A DNA stretch of 17,646 nt from NCBI GenBank assembly GCA_045119215.1, contig JBGVDD010000269.1, positions 1 to 17,646 of the forward strand. Reading direction: 5' to 3'. Source of the DNA: RUG11237 sp045119215. GTDB taxonomy: Bacteria; Bacillota; Clostridia; Lachnospirales; Lachnospiraceae. The position numbers and the translations under genes are program-made. How positions within the stretch are numbered: the stretch's first letter is position 1; every line of letters starts with the position of its first letter. Under the pieces are notes generated by a model that was not told the origin of the DNA, made no database searches, and saw nothing but the letters and a program-made list of their open reading frames with translations. Shown here one piece after another: positions 7,867-13,783 of this stretch.

Positions 7867-8586
7867 TATCACTTCAATCTCTTTTCTCAATCCCATTAAA
7901 CTTTCATCCAATCTTGTAATATCCTGTGCAAACATCGCCAGCTTTTCTTCCACATCTTTATGTTTTTCTCCGCTGATTTCCTTTTTGTAACATAACTGAT
8001 AATCTAATTGTGCCCAAAAGTCCATAGCTACAGTACGAAATTGTATTTCCACCTTGCACTGGCTACATCCATTTTCACTGTATACCGGAATTTCCACGAT
8101 TAAGTGATAACTTTTGTATCCATTTACCTTAGGTTTTTTCATATAATCTTTTCTTTTCTTCACCGTGATATCTTCCTGCCTGCACAACCGCTCAATCATC
8201 TCATAGATATCATCTTCGTAAAAAAACGTTGCACGGATTCCCACAATATCATTCAGTTTTTCCCTTGCATTTTGAAAGCTCACCTCTACTTTTTTCTTTT
8301 GCAGTTTCTTTTCTATACTGTCCGGCGATTTGATTCTATGGGTAAGACTACTGATAATGCTCCTGCTCTTTTCCACCATCATCTCTTCCTGCAGTATCTT
8401 AATTTTAAGTTCCAGTATATTGATGGCATGCAGACACAAAATCTGAAATTTTCTGTCATTGATTTTTTCAAACAAGTCATTTTTCCTCTCTGAGTTCTGA
8501 CTTTTCCTTTCAGATTCTTCTTTTCTTTTTTCGCTTTCCTTTACCTCTCTCTTGTTTTCTTTCTCTGAATTTCCCTTTTTCCCCAT
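7864..8586 (-). CDS. Small alarmone synthetase ((p)ppGpp synthetase, RelP/RelQ-like)
   Basis: Predicted to transfer pyrophosphate from ATP to GDP or GTP, making (p)ppGpp. At 240 residues it has a single RelA/SpoT synthetase domain, with no HD hydrolase, TGS or ACT domain. Motifs: THRIKSPDSIEKKL at about 82-95, LNDIVGIRATFF at 111-122, PKVNGYKSYH at 152-161, and VEIQFRTVAMDFWAQLDYQL at 179-198, which includes the catalytic Glu of ExQxRT. It therefore looks catalytically competent. The first ~40 residues are an extremely Lys/Glu/Ser-rich, low-complexity tail not typical of RelQ. The start has GAAGGTG seven bases upstream. It is the first gene of the operon running through the Na/Pi carrier, the PstS-like protein, pfkA and ppk, so its product and polyphosphate synthesis are likely co-expressed. 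Confidence 0.92.
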   Translation of the reverse strand: MGKKGNSEKENKREVKESEKRKEESERKSQNSERKNDLFEKINDRKFQILCLHAINILELKIKILQEEMMVEKSRSIISSLTHRIKSPDSIEKKLQKKKVEVSFQNAREKLNDIVGIRATFFYEDDIYEMIERLCRQEDITVKKRKDYMKKPKVNGYKSYHLIVEIPVYSENGCSQCKVEIQFRTVAMDFWAQLDYQLCYKKEISGEKHKDVEEKLAMFAQDITRLDESLMGLRKEIEVI

Positions 8587-8646
8587 GTAATCACCTTCTT
8601 TCAGCTTATGAAATAGTTACCAATAACCTTATTTCAGTATAACAAA

Positions 8647-8674
8647 AATGCATGATAGCTAACTATCATGCATT
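8647..8674. promoter_or_regulatory. Perfect 28-bp palindrome upstream of the alarmone synthetase
   Basis: Twelve-base arms AATGCATGATAG and CTATCATGCATT flank a 4-base loop. On the minus strand the palindrome is followed by TTTTTG and then a -10-like TATACT, about 55 bases before the ATG. No good -35 is seen at the matching distance; that position falls within the palindrome. It could be an operator, a second terminator for the upstream gene, or both. A GC-richer terminator already follows the upstream gene, so an operator role is my preference. Confidence 0.6.
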
Positions 8675-8707
8675 GGTTATGTTTATGTTAATTTTAGATT
8701 AATAACT

Positions 8708-8735
8708 AAAAAAGGAGGTTATCACCTCCTTTTTT
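8708..8735 (-). terminator. Intrinsic terminator after the zinc-ribbon gene
   Basis: Perfect 12-bp stem with arms AAAAAAGGAGGT and ACCTCCTTTTTT and a 4-base loop, giving a T6 run on either strand. Its edge touches the TGA stop of the zinc-ribbon gene, so it separates the peptidase unit from the phosphate operon. Confidence 0.85.
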
Positions 8736-9007
8736 CATATCCAATCATCCGGATCCCCACCGGTAATGGCAAGACTAAGTAACGCATCCATTTTCTCAAC
8801 TTCCTCTTCGCCCTCAATGACCTGCAACAAATTTGCACTGTCAAGCAAATCCTCTAAGGATTCATCCGGACCAATTTCATAGTCTATGCTCTGTTCACAC
8901 ACAGGGCATGGTATCTTTTTCATGGTCTGTAAAGACAAGAATCTGTCATTACAGCGTTCACATTCATAAAAACCGCATATCTTGGTTCCTTCCGGTAAAT
9001 AATACAT
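8735..9007 (-). CDS. Small zinc-ribbon protein of unknown function
   Basis: A 90-residue cytosolic protein that I cannot assign to a named family. Four cysteines in two C-x2-C pairs (CERC near residues 16-19 and CPVC near 34-37) predict a zinc ribbon in the first half. The second half is acidic and helical (DESLEDLLDSANLL, EGEEEVEKMDALLSLA) and ends in DPDDWI. The ATG at 9007 is preferred because GAGGA precedes it. A longer reading back to 9076 would overlap the peptidase gene. It starts 26 bp after the stop of the M48 peptidase gene and ends at a terminator, so the two form one transcription unit. That suggests a shared function, but nothing more specific. Confidence 0.8.
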   Translation of the reverse strand: MYYLPEGTKICGFYECERCNDRFLSLQTMKKIPCPVCEQSIDYEIGPDESLEDLLDSANLLQVIEGEEEVEKMDALLSLAITGGDPDDWI

Positions 9008-9033
9008 TATCTTCCTCACTTTCTGATGACAAA

Positions 9034-9615
9034 TCAATCTTCCACTAAATAAATATGTTTTAATTCCTGGGTACATTTCTTATACTCAGGACAATAGGTT
9101 GCAACCACCTTCCAGAAATCCTTGGAATGGTTCATGTGAATTCTGTGGGATAGTTCATGCACCACCACATAGTCCATCAAATGCTCCGGCAGAAAAAATA
9201 GTTTAAAATTAAAATTCAGATTGCCATCACTACTACAGCTTCCCCAGCGTGTTTTTTGATTGCGAATGGTAATCCTTCCATAAGTTACTCCCATAAGCTT
9301 TGCATAATCCTCCACCTTCTGCCGAAATTTTTCCTTCATCTGTGCTATATTTTCCTCTGTCAGGTCTTCAGGGGATATATGTATTGTAGTTCCGTTTTTC
9401 TTCCTCTCCCTTGCAAGTTCTAATTTTTCTGTAATCCACTTTGCATGACTCTCTATCATCTGAATCACATCCTCTTGCGGAAACCTGAATGGAACTCTGG
9501 CAGTCACCTGTTCCCCCTTAACTTCTAAACCTGCACTGCGACGATTGCTCCTTACAATTTTAACTAAGATTTCTTCCTTCTTTGTTTTTAAAATATATTC
9601 CTGCATCTGGCTCAA
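9034..9615 (-). CDS. YgjP-type M48 family metallopeptidase
   Basis: Predicted zinc metallopeptidase of the YgjP/DUF45 family, 193 residues, usual length, with no signal peptide. The core contains KTRWGSCSSDGNLNFNFKL and LMDYVVVHELSHR. HELSH at 153-157 supplies two zinc ligands and the catalytic Glu, and H163 in MNHSKDFW is the likely third ligand. The start is uncertain. TTG at 9615 has GGGGG seven bases upstream, whereas the in-frame ATG at 9606 lies 16 bases away, so TTG is chosen. The substrate is unknown for this family. It is the first gene of a two-gene unit with the zinc-ribbon protein. Confidence 0.92.
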   Translation of the reverse strand: MSQMQEYILKTKKEEILVKIVRSNRRSAGLEVKGEQVTARVPFRFPQEDVIQMIESHAKWITEKLELARERKKNGTTIHISPEDLTEENIAQMKEKFRQKVEDYAKLMGVTYGRITIRNQKTRWGSCSSDGNLNFNFKLFFLPEHLMDYVVVHELSHRIHMNHSKDFWKVVATYCPEYKKCTQELKHIYLVED

Positions 9616-9640
9616 TCATTTTCCCCCTTTAGCAAGCAAT

Positions 9641-9664
9641 AAAGCCAGCACAATGGCTGGCTTT
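9641..9664 (-). terminator. Intrinsic terminator of purC
   Basis: Stem AAAGCCAGC and GCTGGCTTT with a 6-base loop, starting 18 bp beyond the purC stop. On the minus strand it is followed by TTTATTGC, and on the plus strand by a T run, so it could work in both directions. Confidence 0.85.
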
Positions 9665-9682
9665 TTATGCTTATTATATTAA

Positions 9683-10555
9683 TTAAATTAGCGGCTTTCC
9701 TGTAAGCAATTCATATCCCTGAAGATACTTATTGATTGTCTTATCCACGATATCCTGTGGCAATGTCCAATCGTGTCCTTCATTGTTCTTTAACCAGTCT
9801 CTTGCAAACTGCTTGTCAAAGGATGGCTGTCCATGTCCTGGTTCGTATCCTTCGGCTGGCCAGAAACGAGAGCTGTCCGGTGTAAGCATTTCATCACCGA
9901 TAACAATATTTCCATCTTCATCCAATCCAAACTCAAACTTGGTATCTGCAATGATGATTCCCTTGCTTAACGCATATTCTGCACACTTTTTATATAATGC
10001 AATGGTGTAATCACGTAATTTTTCAGCGTATTCCTGACCTTTGCCTGGAAATTCTTTTTCTAAATATTTTACGCTTTCTTCAAATGAAATATTTTCATCA
10101 TGATCACCAATCTCAGCCTTTGTAGATGGTGTATAAATTGGTTCAGGAAGTTTGTCGGATTCTTTTAATCCTGCTGGAAGCTCAATTCCACATACCTTAC
10201 CTGTTTCCTTATAACTTGCCCAGCCACTACCTGTGATGTATCCACGAACAATACACTCTACCGGAAGCATTTTCAACTTACGGCACATCATACTGTTTCC
10301 ATCAAATTTTTCCTGCTGGAAGAATTCTGGCATATCTTTCACATCAACGGATACCATATGGTTTGGTACAATATCCTCTGTCATGTCAAACCAGAACTTT
10401 GACATCTGTGTCAATACGGTACCCTTTTTTGTAACAACGTTATTTAAAATAACATCGAAACAGCTGATACGGTCTGTTGCCACCATAATAAGAGTATCAC
10501 CGTTGTCATAAATCTCACGTACTTTTCCTTCTTTGATTGGTTTCAATTCCTGCAT
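9683..10555 (-). CDS. purC: Phosphoribosylaminoimidazole-succinocarboxamide (SAICAR) synthase
   Basis: Joins aspartate to CAIR, using ATP, in de novo purine synthesis. The 290 residues fit the longer, yeast-like class of SAICAR synthase. Motifs: KEGKVREIYD near the start, ATDRISCFDVI, VECIVRGYITGSGW, the aspartate-handling GDHDENISFEE, IIADTKFEFG and GDEMLTPDSSRFWP. The start is the ATG at 10555, with AAAGGTGG correctly spaced. An in-frame ATG at 10573 would add six residues upstream of this binding site. It has its own promoter and terminator and no other pur gene beside it. No purine riboswitch or PurR box is recognisable upstream. Confidence 0.96.
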   Translation of the reverse strand: MQELKPIKEGKVREIYDNGDTLIMVATDRISCFDVILNNVVTKKGTVLTQMSKFWFDMTEDIVPNHMVSVDVKDMPEFFQQEKFDGNSMMCRKLKMLPVECIVRGYITGSGWASYKETGKVCGIELPAGLKESDKLPEPIYTPSTKAEIGDHDENISFEESVKYLEKEFPGKGQEYAEKLRDYTIALYKKCAEYALSKGIIIADTKFEFGLDEDGNIVIGDEMLTPDSSRFWPAEGYEPGHGQPSFDKQFARDWLKNNEGHDWTLPQDIVDKTINKYLQGYELLTGKPLI

Positions 10556-10601
10556 ACTGATCCACCTTTTCATCTAGTTTGTTTTTTTCTAACTATTTAA
10601 C

Positions 10602-10629
10602 TTTATATCTATTTATATCACTTTGTCAA
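10602..10629 (-). promoter_or_regulatory. purC promoter with overlapping inverted repeat
   Basis: On the minus strand, TTGACA (10624-10629), a 16-bp spacer and TATAAA (10602-10607). The -35 lies within an imperfect palindrome at about 10615-10637, with arms ATATCACTT and AAGTGTTAT (one mismatch), a possible operator. The rest of the leader down to the ATG is AT-rich without obvious structure. Confidence 0.65.
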
Positions 10630-10655
10630 GTGTTATATCATTGGTTTATCAAAAT

Positions 10656-10765
10656 TCAATTCGAGCATATATCTCCTGAATGGTCTTTACTGCCATTTCT
10701 TCATTTATATATATCATACGCAAGAAAGCCGTAAAATTCAACGTGGAATTTTACAGCTTTCATAT
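10656..10765 (-). pseudogene. Internally deleted remnant of a relBE toxin-antitoxin module
   Basis: Bases 10656-10705 match 15649-15698, inside the intact toxin gene (residues about 25-41), with one mismatch. Bases 10697-10760 match 16051-16114, the promoter and inverted repeat upstream of the intact antitoxin, with about eight mismatches. The two segments join at the shared word TTCTTC, so the toxin start and the entire antitoxin gene are gone. This is a relic of a second copy of the toxin-antitoxin module, deleted through microhomology. The old promoter is still recognisable (TTGAAT and TATGAT, 17 bp apart) but no longer drives a gene of its module. Confidence 0.85.
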
Positions 10766-10888
10766 GAATATTATTCGTTGCTGTTCACTCGTACCTCGTT
10801 CCAGCAACAAATTATGCACACAAATCAATACGATTCAACTGGATTTTTCCACTCTGCATACTCACGGTTTCCACAACAAATTTTCCTC
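10766..10888. other. Gene-free stretch between relBE remnant and secreted protein gene
   Basis: Contains a 7-bp inverted repeat GTTGCTG and CAGCAAC spaced 18 bp apart (about 10778-10809). The text near ATTATTCG...CTGTTC resembles text near 12635-12650, which hints at a dispersed intergenic repeat. There is no T-rich terminator and no supported gene. Confidence 0.4.
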
Positions 10889-12061
10889 TTACTTACACTT
10901 TTTATAGTCAGATGCTGAAAGAGAAATTTTCTTTGCCTTACTATATTTTCCGTATATTTTTTCTCCAAAAGGTGTCGTAACATATCCCCTCATCCGCAAA
11001 TAATAATTCTTGTATACTGGGAAATGCTTGTCCAATGTCAGTGAAGTCTTTTTTACCACATCTATATTCTGTGATAAAAGACCGCCTTTCATATTTGACC
11101 TTTTAGCGACTTTTACTGTATATCCCTCACAATCACTTTTCATTTTAATCTTTATCTTATTCAACAATACATAATTGTCATAGGTTATTTTGCTACTCCA
11201 ATAATAACCTTGTTTGATATGTTGTCCCTTCGCTGTTGCAGAACTGATATTAGGCACACTTACAGTTAAATTCTTCTTTTTATACGAAAGCATATAATTA
11301 ACACTCGTTGAACTGTACACCCCTGAAACCTTAACATAGTAAGTTCCTTTTTTCAAATAATTCGTGTAGGTTTTAGTAGTACTATCATAATATATTTGTG
11401 TGCTTTCACCTTTACTATTTAATAAATTAATTACCCATGGATGATTATCCCCATCTACCATCTCTGGTCCAAAGGTAATACTAACCTTTGCATCAGATGC
11501 CAATTTGATTTTATAATAATCTACATCATATTGATTTGTTAAATTCCCTTTATATTTCGCACCAGCAGAAATATTGGTTGCTACCGCCGAACTGTCATTA
11601 TATTCTTTTTCCCAATAGGACGTAGGAGTAAAATTTACCGTATATTTCATGGTATAATCTTTCCATGAGTATGGCCAGCTTTCCACTTTAAGATAGTACC
11701 TGCTCCCCTTTCTTACTCCATAGGAATTTAAATAAGCTGTTTTAGTACCGCCTTTATTATCGTTTCTAATTACATTGTTACTTTCATCTATTAATGATAA
11801 CTCAATGCCATCACCACTTGCATTGTAACCTGAAACGCTAATAACTCCATCTGCCGGAACCGTTATACAAAAAGTTACATAATGCCCCTGTGGTAACTCG
11901 TAGGTCTGTTCAGCATTCAATGGAACAACCCACTCTGCTCGAGCTTCCTTTCCATAACCTATAAACAAAATTAGGACTACCACCAAACTGTACAAGAAAA
12001 TCTTTACACCACGCATACCAATTCCATATAACTTTTCCTGATTTAAAGTTTCTTCTTTCAT
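10889..12061 (-). CDS. Secreted protein with two PPC-like domains
   Basis: A 390-residue exported protein of unknown role. A signal peptide spans residues 1-42: basic MRGVK, a hydrophobic stretch from about 20 to 36, then cleavage after A-R-A. Two bacterial pre-peptidase C-terminal-like (PPC) beta-sandwich domains follow at about 45-143 and 150-262. The second opens with EKEYNDSSAVATNIS and contains DVDYYKIKL and KGTYYVKVSG. The last ~115 residues resemble the fibronectin-III-like tails common in gut Firmicutes surface proteins (YYLRMRGYVTT, YGKYSKAKKIS). No catalytic domain, sortase motif or cell-wall repeat is visible, so it is probably released or loosely attached. The ATG at 12061 has AAGGAG seven bases upstream; a longer reading to 12091 lacks support. 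Its promoter carries a palindrome and faces the XRE gene. Confidence 0.8.
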   Translation of the reverse strand: MKEETLNQEKLYGIGMRGVKIFLYSLVVVLILFIGYGKEARAEWVVPLNAEQTYELPQGHYVTFCITVPADGVISVSGYNASGDGIELSLIDESNNVIRNDNKGGTKTAYLNSYGVRKGSRYYLKVESWPYSWKDYTMKYTVNFTPTSYWEKEYNDSSAVATNISAGAKYKGNLTNQYDVDYYKIKLASDAKVSITFGPEMVDGDNHPWVINLLNSKGESTQIYYDSTTKTYTNYLKKGTYYVKVSGVYSSTSVNYMLSYKKKNLTVSVPNISSATAKGQHIKQGYYWSSKITYDNYVLLNKIKIKMKSDCEGYTVKVAKRSNMKGGLLSQNIDVVKKTSLTLDKHFPVYKNYYLRMRGYVTTPFGEKIYGKYSKAKKISLSASDYKKCK

Positions 12062-12093
12062 ATAATCTCTCCTTCTGACATAATTCCGCACTA

Positions 12094-12122
12094 ATTGTAA
12101 CTCATTTGAGTTGTATTTTCAA
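12094..12122 (-). promoter_or_regulatory. Promoter of secreted protein gene with embedded palindrome
   Basis: On the minus strand, TTGAAA (12117-12122), a 17-bp spacer and TACAAT (12094-12099). A perfect 14-bp palindrome, AACTCA-TT-TGAGTT (12099-12112), fills most of the spacer and touches the -10. A protein bound there would block RNA polymerase. The divergent XRE regulator is the obvious candidate repressor. Confidence 0.7.
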
Positions 12123-12223
12123 GTTATTTCTCAATTTATCATCTATTCTTTGTGGAACGTGCAAATTAAAATTATAAAAGTAAATACTATTACTCTGCCA
12201 GATTAATACTTTTCATGGTTTTT

Positions 12224-12229
12224 TATAAT
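12224..12229 (+). promoter_or_regulatory. -10 box of the XRE regulator gene
   Basis: A perfect TATAAT lies 20 bp before the TTG start, leaving a leader of only about a dozen bases. No convincing -35 is found 16-18 bp upstream, so the promoter may be weak or need an activator. Confidence 0.5.
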
Positions 12230-12248
12230 TAGAAAGCAGGTGATTTTT

Positions 12249-12578
12249 TTGATAGAAGATGATGTGCTGAACCGCATCGATTTTTTTCTAAAATACAAAC
12301 ACTGGACATTATACAAGCTAGCTAAAGTTTCAGGACTTCCTTACTCCAGCCTGAACAATATTTTTAATCGTCGAACTTGTCCAACGCTTCCTACTTTGGA
12401 AAAAATATGTAAGGGGTTTAATATTACCCTTTCTGAATTTTTTGACTATGATAATAATCCTGTAAAATCTGAAGACTTGACGGACTGTGAACAGGAGCTT
12501 CTATATTCCTATCAATCCCTGTCCCACAGAGATAAGGATCGCTTAGAAGCCTATATGATGGGATTACGCAAAAAATAA
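12249..12578 (+). CDS. XRE-family transcriptional regulator
   Basis: Small DNA-binding protein of 109 residues. The N-terminal ~65 residues are a Cro/CI-type helix-turn-helix: WTLYKLAKVSGLPYSSLNNIFNRRTCPTLPTLEKICKGF, where SGLPYSSLNNIF covers the turn and recognition helix. The C-terminal part (SEDLTDCEQELLYSYQSLSHRDKDRLEAYMMGL) is helical, probably for dimerisation. The TTG at 12249 is chosen because AGGTG lies seven bases upstream; a GTG at 12240 in the same frame overlaps that binding site. It is the only plus-strand gene and is divergent from the secreted protein gene, whose promoter contains a perfect palindrome. Regulation of that neighbour is inferred, not shown. Confidence 0.9.
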   Translation: MIEDDVLNRIDFFLKYKHWTLYKLAKVSGLPYSSLNNIFNRRTCPTLPTLEKICKGFNITLSEFFDYDNNPVKSEDLTDCEQELLYSYQSLSHRDKDRLEAYMMGLRKK

Positions 12579-12606
12579 GCAGCTACCCTACGGTACTGCT
12601 TATTTT
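12572..12606 (+). terminator. Intrinsic terminator overlapping the XRE stop codon
   Basis: Arms AAAATAAGCAG(C)TACC and GGTACTGCTTATTTT with a CTAC loop and one bulged C. The left arm includes the TAA stop codon. It ends in TTTT on the plus strand and would also work in reverse. Confidence 0.8.
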
Positions 12607-12696
12607 CATAACTCATATCTTTCCCTATACCTCACAATTATTCGCTGTTCGTCATGAGCCAAGTTATTGGGTTCACTGGCACCAGTTCAAACACAC

Positions 12697-12800
12697 CCCT
12701 GAGTTTTCATAGCAACTTCTGAGGTATGCGCAGCTTTAATAGGGTTTTGAGGTCAGCTGTATATCACGTGTATAGAGTGATTGTCGGACATTTTCGATTA
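12697..12800 (-). repeat. Cassette-end repeat, copy A
   Basis: A ~104-bp segment about 80% identical (about 80 of the 100 bases at 12701-12800) to 13767-13870, same orientation, constant offset of 1070. It lies 14 bp beyond the stop of the nuclease-like gene. Conserved parts include an inverted repeat ATCAC...GTGAT around CACGTG and a GAGGTYRGYTGTATATCACGTG block. Its distal end resembles the gdhA 3' end; read on the minus strand it would encode E-V-A-M-K-T-Q-G-C-V-stop. A 23-codon reading frame (12736-12807, minus) lies in it but has no good binding site. The rest of the gap to the XRE terminator (12607-12696) holds nothing else I can support. Confidence 0.8.
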
Positions 12801-12814
12801 TTATCATATTCAAA

Positions 12815-13462
12815 TTATACTTCAAAAATATCCGATTCATTTTCTTTTTTCTGTTCATCAGAATAATTAGGATGTTGATATATCGTAATTCTATTCCCAG
12901 AAACAATCTTATCTTTTAACATCCAATACAAATTCTGTCCTCCATATGTAGTATTTTTCTTAACGCCAAATGAAACAATACAACAAGGTGACTGCAATCC
13001 TTTCCTATGCTTTAAAAAGATATACACAACTTTACTAGAATGTTTTAATTTGCTCTCAATTATGTAATCACATCGAATCATGGAATTATTTTGAGGACCA
13101 TCTTTGGGTGAATATATTCGAATAAAATTATCTACATCCAAATATTGTTCAATATGTCTAAATTCAGAAATACGTTCCTCAACATCCTTTTCATCATTTT
13201 CTTTGCCTTTATAATGTTCACTGCCTGCTAAATACGCATCCGTAATAGGATGTTTTTCAGAAAGAATCCAATCAATCGTTTTCTTCTTATTTTTCGGAAT
13301 ATTGATATCACCTAAATATTGCAATCCCGCCAGGTGATGAAAATCTTTCAAATCAAAATCCAAAATCAATACTTTCACACCTCGTTTTGCAACATGAAAC
13401 ACATATTTAGTTGTAGAAACCAGGTGTAGAAAATTTTGTGCACACTGTTGTATTTTATCCAT
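12815..13462 (-). CDS. Nuclease-like protein resembling PBECR4 (BECR fold) family
   Basis: A 215-residue soluble protein without signal peptide or membrane segment. Its pattern resembles the phage-associated Barnase-EndoU-ColicinE5/D-RelE-like nuclease family 4. It has FHHLAGLQYLGDI at about 41-53, a charged helical middle (DEKDVEERISEFRHIEQYL), a beta-rich second half (IRCDYIIESKL, VVYIFLKHRKG, CCIVSFGVKKNTTYGGQN) and a closing Trp-Met-Leu-Lys segment. I judge this by eye; no catalytic residue can be named with certainty. The ATG at 13462 has GGAG seven bases upstream. The frame is open to 13510 but that part runs through a terminator hairpin. It sits alone behind a long leader RNA with an internal terminator and is followed at once by repeat copy A. 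If it is a toxin, no protein antitoxin is adjacent. An alternative is a phage-derived domain protein of unknown role. Confidence 0.6.
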   Translation of the reverse strand: MDKIQQCAQNFLHLVSTTKYVFHVAKRGVKVLILDFDLKDFHHLAGLQYLGDINIPKNKKKTIDWILSEKHPITDAYLAGSEHYKGKENDEKDVEERISEFRHIEQYLDVDNFIRIYSPKDGPQNNSMIRCDYIIESKLKHSSKVVYIFLKHRKGLQSPCCIVSFGVKKNTTYGGQNLYWMLKDKIVSGNRITIYQHPNYSDEQKKENESDIFEV

Positions 13463-13485
13463 ACGAAACTCCACTACATCTATAC

Positions 13486-13515
13486 AGTAAAAAGCCCTGC
13501 AAAACTGCAAGGCTT
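13486..13515 (-). terminator. Terminator inside the leader of the nuclease-like gene
   Basis: On the minus strand, AAGCCTTGC, a 6-base loop and GCAGGGCTT (one G-U pair), followed by TTTACTG. It lies 24 bp before the nuclease-like ATG and downstream of the leader promoter, so most transcripts should stop here unless read-through occurs. Confidence 0.75.
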
Positions 13516-13671
13516 AATAATCAAATTAACAACTTTCTTTCGCTCTCGCTAGATGGATTATGGTAAGTTGCCACCTTTGTGAGCCTCCATGTTCACCGCT
13601 TTCCATCACGGCTCGCACTTCACAGACGAAAACATTTTTACGAGTCTGCTTCTCGAGAAGTTACCTTCTAA
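13486..13671 (-). ncRNA. Candidate structured leader RNA / small RNA of unknown class
   Basis: A transcript of about 185 nt is predicted from the promoter at 13678-13704 to the terminator at 13486-13515. On the minus strand it can fold into several helices. CTTCTCGAGAAG is fully self-complementary. CAGAC and GTCTG enclose an A/U hairpin. GTGCGAGCC pairs with GGCTCAC. GGCAACTT pairs with AAGTTGTT across about 31 bases. A short segment, AAAGGTGGCAACTT, recalls a T-box, but the expected adjacent antiterminator and terminator are missing. A reading frame also crosses it (ATG at 13606, stop 13526-13528, 26 codons, open without a start for 17 more codons upstream), so it could encode a small peptide instead. 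I know of no matching RNA class. Confidence 0.5.
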
Positions 13672-13677
13672 TAATAT

Positions 13678-13704
13678 ATTATACACTTCTATTAAGATTG
13701 TCAA
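13678..13704 (-). promoter_or_regulatory. Promoter of leader RNA and nuclease-like gene
   Basis: On the minus strand, TTGACA (13699-13704) and TATAAT (13678-13683), both perfect but with a short 15-bp spacer. It follows the gdhA-like segment directly and would drive the leader RNA. Confidence 0.65.
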
Positions 13705-13738
13705 CCTAGAAATTTTTTCAAACGTAAAATACGTTCTC

Positions 13739-13783
13739 TCTATAAATATCTACAGATTAAACGCAACCCTGAGCCTTCATAGC
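13739..13783 (-). repeat. Duplicate of the gdhA 3' end (candidate attachment site)
   Basis: Forty-five bases match 16161-16205, the last codons and 3' flank of gdhA, with two mismatches (13749 and 13754), in direct orientation and 2422 bp apart. Read on the minus strand it would still encode A-M-K-A-Q-G-C-V-stop. There is no gdhA sequence upstream of it; it is fused instead to the repeat copy B. This pattern is expected at the border of an element inserted at the gdhA 3' end. Confidence 0.85.

Noticed and set aside
10556..10655. Purine riboswitch upstream of purC
   Set aside because: None of the conserved core elements of the purine aptamer are present, and no terminator hairpin precedes the start.
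12736..12807. 23-codon minus-strand reading frame inside repeat copy A
   Set aside because: The same frame in copy B lacks a start codon and neither has a ribosome binding site; base differences between the copies do not favour third positions.
13540..13580. T-box-like motif (AAAGGTGGCAACTT on the minus strand) in the leader RNA
   Set aside because: The motif is only partial, no specifier-loop stem I is evident, the terminator is about 60 nt further on rather than adjacent, and the downstream gene is not an amino-acid or tRNA-synthetase gene.
13511..13671. Classical type III antitoxin repeats
   Set aside because: No tandem repeats of ~35-45 nt are present, so only a loose analogy to type III systems is claimed.
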